Below are positions 41,543-51,971 of a DNA stretch of 64,000 nucleotides, piece after piece. The translations under genes were made by a program, and so were the position numbers. Source of the DNA: Petrimonas sp. (GTDB lineage Bacteria > Bacteroidota > Bacteroidia > Bacteroidales > Dysgonomonadaceae). The DNA lies in the NCBI GenBank assembly GCA_012839475.1, contig DUNG01000016.1, positions 62,001 through 126,000 on the forward strand, given 5' to 3'. Positions within the stretch are counted from its first letter, which is position 1, and every line of letters starts with the position of its first letter. The notes under the pieces are model-generated. The model worked only from the letters and a program-made list of their open reading frames with translations, did not search any database and was not told the origin of the DNA.

Positions 41543-43458
41543 AGTTCTCCTGTCTTGATTTTCCTGTTCAACGCCTCCGAGTCACCCCCCAGCTCTTTCG
41601 CTTTTAACCACTCCCTGGCTGCCCCTTCTGGGTCACCCGACTTGTACAGCACGTCGCCGTAATGCTCATGTATTTCGGCCGAGGGCTCCTCTTTACTATA
41701 CTCGATCGCCTTCTCGATATAAATTTTGGCCATCACGTAGGCCCCCTGCTCGAACAGCACCCAGCCGTAGGTATCCAGGTAGGTGGGATTCATCGGTTCC
41801 AGCTTGACGGTAATCCCACTCATCTGTTCCGCTTTATCGAGATCCCGTTTCTGCAGGGATAGAAAATAACTGTAGTTGTTGAGCACGTGCAGGTTTTGGG
41901 GATCAAGCTTCAACGCCTTCTCGTAACTCTCGAACGCCGTGATGGTGTCCCCCAGGAAGTGATGCAAGTCGCCAATCTGCCCGTGGAAATTCGACTCCAC
42001 GATGGGGCTTGGGAAGTTGGCCTTCTCCAGTCCCTCCTCGAAAACCTGCAGCGCCTCCTTATGCTTCTCCTGTTGGTAATACGCCCCACCCAGGTAAAAA
42101 TAGAACTGCGGTTCCCCGGGTAGGTGTTTCAACGCCTCGGTGGCGATCTCCACCACCTTGTCTAAGTTCTCCTCAGGAATGGCAATACGCAACATCTGTT
42201 CATATCCCGCGGGGTCATCGGGGTTCTCACGGGCGAATATCTCGAACTGCTCCATAGCCCCTTCCGGGTTCTCCTGTAGCATAAGGACACTCCCGTATAT
42301 CAAATTCAGTCGGGTTGCATTCGGGTGTTGTTCAAAAAGCGATTCAAAAAGTGGATTGGCCTGGGTGAGCTCTTGCTCCGTTTGCTGCAGGATGGCCAGG
42401 TAGCGGGTGAGCAGTTGAAGCTTGATATCTACCTCCATCGAGGGGGCGGTTATGGCCCTCGTCAGCACGGCTTGTGCCGCGATCCGGTTGTTGGTTCGCT
42501 CGTAATAATTGACCAGGGCGATGGTCAGCGGGGGGAAGTCGGGGTCGATCTCCCGTGCCTGGTCAAGGTAACGGATGGCATCGTCATCCCGGTTATCCTC
42601 CATGCAGAGCTCGGCCATCAGCACCAGGTACCTGGGGTCGGTCGGGTTCTTATCGATGATCTGCTGAATCTCAGCAAAGGCCTCCTCCTTCTTATCCATC
42701 ATGGTATATAGTCGAAACTTATTCAGGGTCAACACCTCCGTGATGCCCGTCTGTGCCTCCAGCTCGTTCAACGAGGCCACCGCCTTCTCCAGCTCCCCGT
42801 TATCCGCGTACGCGTTGGCCATCTCGAAGTGGAGCTCCTGCTTATCGGGGTAGAGCGCCAACATCCGCTCGTGGATATCCACCACCTCCTGCTTTAACCC
42901 CAGCTCCTTGCTCAGGCCGGCCAGCATCATGTTGTAATAGTAGTTGGTCTCATCGTACTGAACCGCCTTCTTGAAAAAATGGAGTGCCCTGTTTTTCTCC
43001 TGCAAGACGCTATAGAACGTGCCCAACTCAACGAGGACATTCGCGTTGGTCGAATCCAGCGCGTGGCAATGCAACAGGATATCCAGCGCCTCATCGTACT
43101 TGCCCAACGTCTTGGCGTTCAGTGCCGCGTAGAAGTAGTAATCGAACTTCCGCTGCTCGTTGCTTTGAATGATATCTTCTGGGGGAGTGTCTTGTTGTGC
43201 CCCAACCACCGTCTCCGAAGGTAAAACCGGTTCCGGATATATCATCACCGTCACAACCTCGGTTGAAACCGAGGTGTACCGTTCAGTAACCGCATTTGAA
43301 ACCGGACCCGGGTGTTCCACGACCGTTACAGTCCCAGTTGACAACGAACTTTGCCAACCCTTCGCCAATGTTGGGAACAGTCCCAACATGGCAAACAAGA
43401 TGGCGAGCCAAAAGCTCCTCCATATGGTTTTCACGTAACGCATCAATAACGTCTCCAT
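41539..43458 (-). CDS. TPR repeat protein
   Basis: Multiple TPR motifs (ALDILLHCHALDSTNANVLVELGTFY, AFESYEKALKLDPQNLHVLNNYSYFLS). Confidence 0.88.
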   Translation of the reverse strand: METLLMRYVKTIWRSFWLAILFAMLGLFPTLAKGWQSSLSTGTVTVVEHPGPVSNAVTERYTSVSTEVVTVMIYPEPVLPSETVVGAQQDTPPEDIIQSNEQRKFDYYFYAALNAKTLGKYDEALDILLHCHALDSTNANVLVELGTFYSVLQEKNRALHFFKKAVQYDETNYYYNMMLAGLSKELGLKQEVVDIHERMLALYPDKQELHFEMANAYADNGELEKAVASLNELEAQTGITEVLTLNKFRLYTMMDKKEEAFAEIQQIIDKNPTDPRYLVLMAELCMEDNRDDDAIRYLDQAREIDPDFPPLTIALVNYYERTNNRIAAQAVLTRAITAPSMEVDIKLQLLTRYLAILQQTEQELTQANPLFESLFEQHPNATRLNLIYGSVLMLQENPEGAMEQFEIFARENPDDPAGYEQMLRIAIPEENLDKVVEIATEALKHLPGEPQFYFYLGGAYYQQEKHKEALQVFEEGLEKANFPSPIVESNFHGQIGDLHHFLGDTITAFESYEKALKLDPQNLHVLNNYSYFLSLQKRDLDKAEQMSGITVKLEPMNPTYLDTYGWVLFEQGAYVMAKIYIEKAIEYSKEEPSAEIHEHYGDVLYKSGDPEGAAREWLKAKELGGDSEALNRKIKTGEL

Positions 43459-43893
43459 TTACTGCTTCCCGGTATGGCCAAAGCCGCCGGCGCCCCGCTC
43501 GGTTTCATCCAGGGCGTCCACTGGTTCCCACTCTACCCGCGCGTGTTGGGCGATCACCATTTGGCAGATACGTTCACCGTCGTGAACGGTGAAATCTTGG
43601 TTCGACAGGTTCACCAGGATCACCCCTATCTCACCGCGGTAGTCGGCATCGATCGTCCCCGGGGCATTCACAATGCTGATCCCATGCTTGATGGCCAACC
43701 CGCTGCGGGGCCGTATTTGGGCCTCGTACCCTTCAGGTAACTGAATATAGAGGCCGGTCGGCACGAGCGACCGCTCCAACGGCTTCAACGTGATGGGCTG
43801 CTCAAGGTTGGCCCGCAGGTCCATACCCGCGGCGAACAACGTCGCGTACTCGGGCAGGGGGTGCCGGGATCGGTTTACTATTTTGATTTTCAT
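43459..43893 (-). CDS. dut: dUTP diphosphatase
   Basis: [37 protein letters not shown] and [11 protein letters not shown] motifs; likely start at MKIKIVNRS. Confidence 0.97.
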   Translation of the reverse strand: MKIKIVNRSRHPLPEYATLFAAGMDLRANLEQPITLKPLERSLVPTGLYIQLPEGYEAQIRPRSGLAIKHGISIVNAPGTIDADYRGEIGVILVNLSNQDFTVHDGERICQMVIAQHARVEWEPVDALDETERGAGGFGHTGKQ

Positions 43894-44313
43894 TTTAAGT
43901 CTCTCCTCTTTACTCAACTTACTCAACTTTGACATTTCGGCTTAAGGATCGTTTAGCGAATAATTGCTCCATTCGACATAGTCAGGGTAAATCTTGTCCT
44001 TGCTTTCGCTTATCGCAAACCTCACGACCTTCACATTCCATTAAAAACGAGTGGAACTCGCGTTGATCAGGAGTCTACTTTCGTGCGCTCACCTTTCACG
44101 TTCGCTTTAAGCATTCTCGCCTTCGCACGTTGGCCTTTGCGCACGAAACCGCCCATAACACCCAAGTTCCAACCCTTTAATCGTGCGAATGTATACATTT
44201 TCGGGGAATTAACGGTCGAATTCAGGAAAATTAAGTCGCCAGCGCCCCGCCAACGGCAGTTAATTCACGGGGAGCGGTTTCATTTGAACGGGAAAAATCT
44301 TATCTTCGCGTAT

Positions 44314-45039
44314 ATGGGTGGACAAGATGATTTGTTGGCGAAACTGCGGGAAACGTTGGAACAACAGGGAATTGACTCGTTCCATATCCTGGAGGATCTC
44401 GTTCCGGTCGAGGTCCAGATGGAGTACTTCCGTTACTTCGAACGGCTGCGCCGGGAGAACGAGCCTTTCATGCGCGACGAGGAGGTCTCCCTGCTCTTCT
44501 CCCCCGATGCGAGCGTGGAGCGCAAAAAGCGGAGCCTCACCCTGTTGGCCTCCATCCCCGACGTGAGCGCATACCGCTCCATCGAAACGTACCACAGCAG
44601 CCCGCTTGAACCCGAGCTTGCCCACTGGTCGTCCATGGCCTTGGTGAGCAGCCGCATCATCTTAAGCTCCTACCTTTCTGGGCAGCAACAGGTCTACATT
44701 TCGTCCGGCTTGGGCGGTCATGGCAAGAAGCTCCGCTTCTTCGCCGTATTAACCACGACTGAACGGCAACCCTTCACTGACCTACAGCGAGAGATTGTAA
44801 ACCGGGAGTTTACCTTTCAATTGGAACAAGCCGACGTGGTCATCGAGAAGTTCGAAACCAAGGAGAACTACTTTACCATACAGATGCTTTTCGCCTTCGA
44901 CAAAGACGCTAAATCGATCCTCGATGCCGCCGTGAACGAATGCAACCAGTACGGGAACTTCCTGGACACCAAGTACCTCTTCACCAACGTGAAAGTATTG
45001 AACGATAGGGAAATTGAAAGTTTACTGGCCAAGCGGTAA
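44314..45039 (+). CDS. Conserved Bacteroidota hypothetical protein
   Basis: Long ORF in a conserved neighbourhood; ATG at 44314 preferred over the track start because the upstream part looks like intergenic repeat. Confidence 0.65.
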   Translation: MGGQDDLLAKLRETLEQQGIDSFHILEDLVPVEVQMEYFRYFERLRRENEPFMRDEEVSLLFSPDASVERKKRSLTLLASIPDVSAYRSIETYHSSPLEPELAHWSSMALVSSRIILSSYLSGQQQVYISSGLGGHGKKLRFFAVLTTTERQPFTDLQREIVNREFTFQLEQADVVIEKFETKENYFTIQMLFAFDKDAKSILDAAVNECNQYGNFLDTKYLFTNVKVLNDREIESLLAKR

Positions 45040-45168
45040 CAAACCGGGTAATGATAAATAGAGGAACCATCCAGCCCCGTTATCTTATTTTATAGCCCCC
45101 GATGCACCAAGAAACCAAAACTTTGTGTAACTTTGGGGGATTTTTACAGATATATTAGATAAATTTTT

Positions 45169-47367
45169 ATGACACATCCAATTAGCAAGCGGATCGAGCT
45201 GCCAGACGGGCGCGTGATCACGCTGGAAACGGGGAAATTGGCGAAACAGGCCGACGGGGCAGTGACAGTCGTAATGGGCGACACCATGCTGCTGGCAACC
45301 GTTTGCGCCGCGAAAGAGGCCACCCCGGGTACCGACTTCATGCCGTTACAAGTAGAATACAGGGAAAAATTTGCCTCGTCCGGGAGATTCCCGGGTGGGT
45401 TCATGAAACGCGAAGGGAGACCGGGTGACACCGAAATACTGACCAGCCGCCTCGTGGACCGCGCGCTGAGACCGCTCTTCCCGGACGATTACCACGCCGA
45501 CGTGTTCGTGAACGTGATACTCTTCTCCTCCAACGGGGAGGATATGCCCGACGCGCTGGCGGGACTGGCCGCCTCGGCCGCGCTGGCGGTCTCCGACGTC
45601 CCGTTTAACGGGCCGGTATCGGAAGTACGCGTGGCACGCGTCAACGGGAAACTGGTCCTGAACCCCACCTTCAAGGAGCTGGAGGAAGCCGATATGGATA
45701 TCATGGTGGGTGCCACCATCGATAACATCATGATGGTGGAAGGCGAGATGAACGAGGTACAGGAAGCCGAGCTGCTGGAGGCGATACAGTTCGCACACGA
45801 GGCGATCAAGGTACAATGCCAGGCACAACTGGAACTGGCCGAGATGGCTGGCAAAACGGTGAAGCGCGAATATTGTCACGAGGAGAACGACGAGGAGCTG
45901 AAGAAACGGGTGTGGAAAGAGTGTTACCAGCGCGCCTACGACGTGGTCACGGCATGCAACAGCAACAAGAAGGAGCGCGGAGAGGCATTCGAAGCGATCA
46001 AGACCGACTTCCTGGAGACAATCCCCGAAGAGGAGCGCGAAGAGAAAGAGGCGATGGTGGTACGCTACTACCACGAGGTAGAGAAAGAGGCGATGCGCCG
46101 TTGCATCCTGGATGAGGGAAAACGACTGGATGGCCGAAAAACCACCGAGATACGGCCCATATGGAGCGAAGTGGACTTCATCCCGGGACCGCACGGGGCG
46201 GCACTATTCACCCGCGGTGAAACACAATCGCTCACCACGGTCACGCTGGGCACCAAGCTCGACGAGAAGATCGTGGACGATGCGCTGGTACATGGGTACG
46301 ACCGCTTCCTGTTGCACTATAACTTTCCACCTTTCTCCACGGGAGAGGCCCGGCCGCAAAGGGGAACCAGCCGACGGGAAATCGGCCACGGGAACCTGGC
46401 ACACAGGGCGCTCAAGCGGATGCTGCCCGAAGATTACCCCTACGTGGTGCGGGTGGTGTCGGACATCCTGGAGTCAAACGGATCATCGTCCATGGCCACT
46501 GTCTGCGCGGGAACGCTCGCGCTGATGGACGCCGGGGTAACCATCAAAAAGCCGGTGAGCGGCATCGCGATGGGTCTCATCTCGGAAAACAAGGGACAAA
46601 ACTACGCGGTCCTGTCAGATATCCTGGGCGACGAGGATCACCTGGGCGACATGGACTTCAAGGTGTGCGGCACCCGCGACGGGATCACCGCCGTACAAAT
46701 GGATATCAAGGTGGATGGTCTCTCGTACGAGATACTGCAGAAAGCCCTGGCACAAGCCAAAGAGGGTCGCGAGCATATCATGGATAAGATGATGGAGACA
46801 ATATCTGAACCGAGGGCCGACCTCAAGCCGCACGCGCCGCGCATCGAGGTGATCGAGATACCGAAGGATTACATCGGCGCCGTGATCGGGCCGGGAGGCA
46901 AGATCATCCAGAGTATTCAGGAGGAGACCGGTACGGTCATCGCCATCGACGAGATCGACAACGTGGGACGGGTGGAGATATCCTCCGCCGACAAGGCTTC
47001 CATCGAAGCGGCCCTGATAAAAATCCGGGGTATCGTGGCCGTCCCCGAGGTGGGCGAGGTGTACGAGGCAACGGTCCGGTCGGTCATGCCGTACGGGCTC
47101 TTCTGCGAGTTCCTACCCGGGAAAGATGGGCTGCTGCACATCTCCGAGATCGAATGGAAGCGACTGGAGCAGATAGAGGACGCGGGCATCGAGGAGGGCG
47201 ACAAGATCGAGGTGAAACTGATCGATATCGACCCCAGGAGCGGCAAGTTCAAGCTCTCTCGGAAGGTGCTGCTCCCAAAACCAGAAAGGCCAAAAGAGGA
47301 ATCTTCAAAGCCTGAAAGACCCGAAAGACCAAGGGGACCAAGGGGACCAAGGGGCGGTCGCCGCTAA
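45169..47367 (+). CDS. pnp: Polyribonucleotide nucleotidyltransferase
   Basis: RNase PH domains, KH ([20 protein letters not shown]), S1 ([20 protein letters not shown]), [11 protein letters not shown] tail. Confidence 0.97.
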   Translation: MTHPISKRIELPDGRVITLETGKLAKQADGAVTVVMGDTMLLATVCAAKEATPGTDFMPLQVEYREKFASSGRFPGGFMKREGRPGDTEILTSRLVDRALRPLFPDDYHADVFVNVILFSSNGEDMPDALAGLAASAALAVSDVPFNGPVSEVRVARVNGKLVLNPTFKELEEADMDIMVGATIDNIMMVEGEMNEVQEAELLEAIQFAHEAIKVQCQAQLELAEMAGKTVKREYCHEENDEELKKRVWKECYQRAYDVVTACNSNKKERGEAFEAIKTDFLETIPEEEREEKEAMVVRYYHEVEKEAMRRCILDEGKRLDGRKTTEIRPIWSEVDFIPGPHGAALFTRGETQSLTTVTLGTKLDEKIVDDALVHGYDRFLLHYNFPPFSTGEARPQRGTSRREIGHGNLAHRALKRMLPEDYPYVVRVVSDILESNGSSSMATVCAGTLALMDAGVTIKKPVSGIAMGLISENKGQNYAVLSDILGDEDHLGDMDFKVCGTRDGITAVQMDIKVDGLSYEILQKALAQAKEGREHIMDKMMETISEPRADLKPHAPRIEVIEIPKDYIGAVIGPGGKIIQSIQEETGTVIAIDEIDNVGRVEISSADKASIEAALIKIRGIVAVPEVGEVYEATVRSVMPYGLFCEFLPGKDGLLHISEIEWKRLEQIEDAGIEEGDKIEVKLIDIDPRSGKFKLSRKVLLPKPERPKEESSKPERPERPRGPRGPRGGRR

Positions 47368-47463
47368 ACCCTGAACAAAACATGCAACCACGGGAAACCG
47401 TCGGGAAAAGCTCCGCGTTAGGGAAAGACCAACGTGACGAGCAACTGGTAACAAAACTGACTC

Positions 47464-47505
47464 GCAACCCGTTAACCTGAAAAGCTTAACGGGTTGCTCG
47501 TTTTA
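47464..47505 (+). terminator. Intrinsic terminator-like hairpin after pnp
   Basis: GCAACCCGTTAA-cctgaaaagc-TTAACGGGTTGC perfect 12-bp stem followed by TCGTTTTA. Confidence 0.75.
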
Positions 47506-47585
47506 GGTGTAAAGGATTGGCATAGTGTGCCACCTTAAAGCAATCTGTTTCATATAACAAGCAAGGGCATACAAAAATAAAAAAC

Positions 47586-49190
47586 GTGCAATTGACAAAA
47601 CTATTGCTGGGTGCCGAAGCCATCGCGCAAGGGGCGTTAGACGCCGGGATTTCAGGGGTGTACGCGTACCCCGGAACCCCCTCCACCGAGATTACCGAGT
47701 TTATACAACGGGCCCAACGAGACCCGGGAAAAACGGTGCGCTCAGCCTGGAGCACCAACGAGAAGACCGCCCTGGAGGCGGCGCTGGGCATGTCGTACGC
47801 GGGGAAACGGAGCCTGGTCTGCATGAAGCACGTGGGGCTCAACGTGGCGGCGGACCCCTTCATGAACGCGTCGATCACGGGCGTGCACGGGGGCCTCACC
47901 ATCGTGGTGGCAGACGACCCCTCCATGCACTCGTCGCAGAACGAACAAGATAGCCGCGTGTACGGGAAGTTCGCGATGATCCCGGTACTGGAGCCAGCCA
48001 ACCAGCAGGAGGCGTACGAGATGACGCGGTACGCGTTCGAGCTCTCGGAAAAGAGCCGACTCCCGGTGATGCTGCGCGTACCCACGCGGCTCTCGCACTC
48101 CCGCTCCACCGTCCAACGCGGTGAACCCAGGGGGCAGAACCCGCTCAACCCCTCCACGGAGAAGGGGCAGTGGATCCTGCTGCCGGCCAACGCGCGGGGG
48201 AACTATCAACGGCTACTGGATAAGCAGGAGGAGCTCGTTGCCCTCTCCGAATCGTCCCCCTTTAACTGGGTCAAACGGTGGAGTAACGAGGAAACAAACA
48301 ATATTACGGGCGTGATCGCGTTCGGCATCGCCTACAATTACGCGATGGAGGTGATTCGTGCCTACCACCTGCCGGTAGAGGTGCTCAAGATAAGCACCTA
48401 CCCGCTCCCAAAGAACCTGGTGAACCGCTTCATCGAGAAGCACAACACCCTGTTGATTGCCGAGGAGGGATACCCGGTCTGCGAAGAACTACTGAAAGGG
48501 TACCGCGGCGATAACGCCCTCAGGGGGCGACTGGATGGGACGCTGCCGCGCACGGGCGAACTCTCCCCGGGCCTGCTGGCGAAAGCACTGGGCGTAGAGA
48601 CGTCTGAACCGAATGCCGTGCCGGCTATCGTGAAGGGGCGACCGCCCATGCTTTGCCAGGGGTGCGGCCATAGGGACCTGTTCCACGCGCTTAACGAGGT
48701 GATGGCGGCCTACCCGAACTACCGGGTATTTGGTGACATCGGCTGCTACACGCTGGGAGCCCTGCCGCCCTTCAACGCGATCCACACCTGCGTAGATATG
48801 GGCGCGGCGATCACCATGGCGAAAGGGGCAGCCGACGCGGGTATGCGCCCCGCGGTGTGCGTGATCGGCGACTCCACCTTCACCCACTCGGGGATCACGG
48901 GGCTGCTCGACGCGGTGAACGACCGCTCGCCACTTACCGTGATCATCTCTGACAACGAGACCACGGCGATGACGGGAGGGCAGGATTCGGCGGGAACCGG
49001 GCGCTTCCACGATATCTGCCGGGGAATAGGCGTGGCGGAGAAGCATATCCGCACGCTGGTGCCGCTGAAGCGCAACCACGAGGAGAACGTGAAGGTGTTG
49101 CGGGAGGAGCTGGAATATGAAGGGGTCTCGGTCATCATCGCGCAACGGGAGTGCGTGCAGACGGCGAAAAGGAAAAGAAAAAAAGCGTGA
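47586..49190 (+). CDS. iorA: Indolepyruvate ferredoxin oxidoreductase alpha subunit (GTG start)
   Basis: GVYAYPGTPSTEITEF, RPPMLCQGCGHRDLFHAL, GDIGCYTLGALPPF TPP-binding motifs. Confidence 0.93.
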   Translation: MQLTKLLLGAEAIAQGALDAGISGVYAYPGTPSTEITEFIQRAQRDPGKTVRSAWSTNEKTALEAALGMSYAGKRSLVCMKHVGLNVAADPFMNASITGVHGGLTIVVADDPSMHSSQNEQDSRVYGKFAMIPVLEPANQQEAYEMTRYAFELSEKSRLPVMLRVPTRLSHSRSTVQRGEPRGQNPLNPSTEKGQWILLPANARGNYQRLLDKQEELVALSESSPFNWVKRWSNEETNNITGVIAFGIAYNYAMEVIRAYHLPVEVLKISTYPLPKNLVNRFIEKHNTLLIAEEGYPVCEELLKGYRGDNALRGRLDGTLPRTGELSPGLLAKALGVETSEPNAVPAIVKGRPPMLCQGCGHRDLFHALNEVMAAYPNYRVFGDIGCYTLGALPPFNAIHTCVDMGAAITMAKGAADAGMRPAVCVIGDSTFTHSGITGLLDAVNDRSPLTVIISDNETTAMTGGQDSAGTGRFHDICRGIGVAEKHIRTLVPLKRNHEENVKVLREELEYEGVSVIIAQRECVQTAKRKRKKA

Positions 49191-49204
49191 TAGTAAAGAA
49201 AGTT

Positions 49205-49288
49205 CACACGGAAATAAATACGCGGAAGTAAATACGCGGAAGTAAATACACGGAAGTAAATACACGGAAGTAAATACACGGAAGTTAT
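49205..49288 (+). repeat. 14-nt tandem repeat x6
   Basis: TACRCGGAAGTAAA units repeated contiguously between iorA and iorB. Confidence 0.9.
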
Positions 49289-49328
49289 TGAAAAGGAAAG
49301 CAAGAAAGTAGAAACCGGTAACTGAGAA

Positions 49329-49922
49329 ATGAACAAGAATATCATTATAGCGGGCGTAGGGGGGCAAGGTATCCTGACCATCGCGGCGATCATCGACCTC
49401 GCGGCGATGAAGCTGGGGCTGCACGTGAAGCAGGCGGAGGTACACGGCATGAGCCAACGGGGCGGGGCGGTGGAGTCGCACCTGCGCCTCTCGTCAGAGG
49501 AGATCTTCTCCGACCTGATCCCGCTGGGCAAGGCGGACCTGATCCTCTCCATCGAGCCGATGGAGGCGCTCCGCTACCTCCCCTTCCTGGCACCGGACGG
49601 GGTGATCGTGGCAGCGACCGAGCCGATCGAGAATATCGGGAACTACCCGGACAGGGAGAAGGTGCTGGAAACCATCCGTCAATCGGCCCAACACCTGCTC
49701 GTGGAGGCGGAGCCGCTGGCACGCGAAGCGGGAAGCGCACGGGCAGGCAACGTGGTGATGCTGGGAGCAGCGTCACCTTACCTGGGGATTAGCGCGGGGC
49801 AGATGGAAGGGGCCATCGCTCGGTTCTTCGGGCGTAAAGGCGATGAGGTGGTAGAGATGAATATTAACGCGTTCAGGCTGGGAAGAGCGCAGGCAATAAA
49901 AAAAGATGAAACGAACCAATAA
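49329..49922 (+). CDS. iorB: Indolepyruvate oxidoreductase beta subunit
   Basis: [51 protein letters not shown]. Confidence 0.93.
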   Translation: MNKNIIIAGVGGQGILTIAAIIDLAAMKLGLHVKQAEVHGMSQRGGAVESHLRLSSEEIFSDLIPLGKADLILSIEPMEALRYLPFLAPDGVIVAATEPIENIGNYPDREKVLETIRQSAQHLLVEAEPLAREAGSARAGNVVMLGAASPYLGISAGQMEGAIARFFGRKGDEVVEMNINAFRLGRAQAIKKDETNQ

Positions 49923-51213
49923 GATATGGAACCCCGAAAGGGAGTGTGCCGACAGAGAGGAGATGCGGCGGCTGCAAAGCAAGCAGCTCGCCGCGATGAT
50001 GGAACGGCTGTATCACAACGTGCCGTTCTACAGGAACAAGCTGAAGGAGATGGGGATCGAGCCGGGAGACATCCGCGACGTGGATCAACTGAAGGCACTC
50101 CCCTTCACCACCAAGGATGACCTGCGGGAGAACTACCCGTTCGGACTGTTCGCCGTGCCGCAAACCGACGTGGTGCGGATACATGCATCGAGCGGGACCA
50201 CGGGGAAACCGACCGTGGTGGGGTACACCCCGCGGGATATTGAGACCTGGGCGGAGGTGGTGGCCCGGGGCCTGGTGATGGCAGGGGTCAACGAAGATGA
50301 CACGATACAGGTGTCATACGGCTATGGCCCCTTCACGGGGGGACTGGGGATACACTACGGCGCGGAGAAGGTGGGGGCGACCGTCATCCCCATATCTAGC
50401 GGCAACACCAGGAAGCAGCTACAGTTCATGACCGATTTTAACGCGACGGCGCTGGCCTGCACCCCCTCGTACGCGGCGCACCTGGGCGAGAGCATCCTGA
50501 AGGAAGGGATCCCGCCCGAAAAGGTGAAGCTACGGACGGGCGTCTTCGGGGCGGAACCGTGGAGCAACGAGCTGCGCCGCGAGATCGAGAAACTGCTACA
50601 TATCACCGCCTACGACATCTACGGGCTGAGCGAGGTGATGGGACCGGGGGTATCGATGGAGTGCGAATGCCAACGGGGGAACCATATCTTCGAGGACCAT
50701 TTCATCCCCGAGGTGGTCGACCCCGAAACGCTCGAGGTACTCCCCGACGGTGAGATCGGCGAGCTGGTGTTTACCACGGTGACCAAGGAGGCGATGCCAT
50801 TGCTGAGGTACCGCACGCGCGACCTCACGAGGCTCTGCCGGGAGAAGTGCGACTGCGGACGAACGTTAACGCGGATGGAGAAATGCTTAGGACGGACGGA
50901 CGATATGCTGATTATCCGCGGCGTGAACGTCTTCCCATCGCAAGTGGAAGCGGTGCTGATGAGCATGTCAGGAACCTCGCCGCACTACCAGCTGGTGATC
51001 CGCCGGGAGAAGAACCTCGATACGCTGGAGGTGAAGGTGGAGATCGACGAGAAAAACTGGTCGGACAGCATCCGAGTACTGGAGGGAATCCGGAAACAAA
51101 TCGAGGCGAACATCAAGAGCATGCTGGGGATCACCGCAATCATCAAGCTGGTGGAACCCAACAGCATCCAACGTTCGGAGGGGAAGGCGCAACGGATTAT
51201 CGACCTGCGTTGA
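49906..51213 (+). CDS. paaK: Phenylacetate--CoA ligase
   Basis: [73 protein letters not shown]. Confidence 0.95.
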   Translation: MKRTNKIWNPERECADREEMRRLQSKQLAAMMERLYHNVPFYRNKLKEMGIEPGDIRDVDQLKALPFTTKDDLRENYPFGLFAVPQTDVVRIHASSGTTGKPTVVGYTPRDIETWAEVVARGLVMAGVNEDDTIQVSYGYGPFTGGLGIHYGAEKVGATVIPISSGNTRKQLQFMTDFNATALACTPSYAAHLGESILKEGIPPEKVKLRTGVFGAEPWSNELRREIEKLLHITAYDIYGLSEVMGPGVSMECECQRGNHIFEDHFIPEVVDPETLEVLPDGEIGELVFTTVTKEAMPLLRYRTRDLTRLCREKCDCGRTLTRMEKCLGRTDDMLIIRGVNVFPSQVEAVLMSMSGTSPHYQLVIRREKNLDTLEVKVEIDEKNWSDSIRVLEGIRKQIEANIKSMLGITAIIKLVEPNSIQRSEGKAQRIIDLR

Positions 51214-51283
51214 AGTGAGTAAGGAGGGGCAAACGTGAGCGAAGTGAAGACAGGCTAAAAGCACGTTACTAGGGAAAGTAAGC

Positions 51284-51308
51284 GGGAACAAGGCTTATCC
51301 TTGTTCCC
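51284..51308 (+). other. Stem-loop in paaK-ACT intergenic region
   Basis: GGGAACAAGG-CTTAT-CCTTGTTCCC, 10-bp perfect stem, no U-tract. Confidence 0.6.
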
Positions 51309-51348
51309 AGGTGAAGAGAAACAACGGAATTTTTAAAAACCAAATGAA

Positions 51349-51774
51349 ATGCACATACAACAACTATCCGTTTTCCTGGAAGACCGGTCGGGACGACTTA
51401 CCGAACTGACGCGGATACTGGCGGAGAACGATATCAATATCATCGCGCTGAACGTGGCGGAAACGACCGACTACGGGATCGTGCGCATGGTGGTGGGAAG
51501 GCCGCAACTGGCCAAGGAGACGCTGGAGAAGGAGGGATTCTCGATCGGCCTGACGGACGTGGCCTGCGTGAACATGGCCGACGAGCCGGGATCGCTCTAC
51601 AAGATACTGAAGATACTGGCGGAGAAAGAGGTGAACGTCGATTACATGTACGCCTTCTCCAACGATGACGTCGCACTGGGCGTGATCCGAACCGAGAATA
51701 TCCCGGAGGTAACAAAGCTCTTGGAGGAGAGGGGAATAACGCTGCTATCGCAACACGACATCTACCAATTATAG
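51349..51774 (+). CDS. Tandem ACT-domain protein
   Basis: QLSVFLEDRSGRLTELTRILAENDINIIALNVAETTDYGIVRMVV and a second ACT: VACVNMADEPGSLYKILKILAEKEVNVDYMYAF. Confidence 0.9.
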   Translation: MHIQQLSVFLEDRSGRLTELTRILAENDINIIALNVAETTDYGIVRMVVGRPQLAKETLEKEGFSIGLTDVACVNMADEPGSLYKILKILAEKEVNVDYMYAFSNDDVALGVIRTENIPEVTKLLEERGITLLSQHDIYQL

Positions 51775-51866
51775 GCGATTGCTAATTGTTCATTCGCTGA
51801 CGCGCCTTTTCTGTCATCGCTCGGCAAAGCTTAAGCAAGCTCAGCTCTGCCCTCGCTCCTAAAAAA

Positions 51867-51971
51867 ATTGCTCATTGCTAATTGCTAACTACTCATTGCT
51901 AATTGCTAATTGCTAATTGCTCATTGCTAATTGTTCATTGCTAATTGTTCATTACTAATTGCTCATTGAAA
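51867..51971 (+). repeat. 7-nt tandem array (ATTGCTA/ATTGCTC), 15 units, abutting the downstream start codon
   Basis: Every unit is 7 nt, consensus ATTGCT(A/C), last degenerate unit ATTGAAA immediately followed by ATG at 51972. Confidence 0.92.

Noticed and set aside
48489-49481. 330-aa minus ORF over iorA/iorB
   Set aside because: Antisense to iorA and crosses the 14-nt tandem repeat (YLLPCIYFRVFTSAYLFPC is repeat translation).
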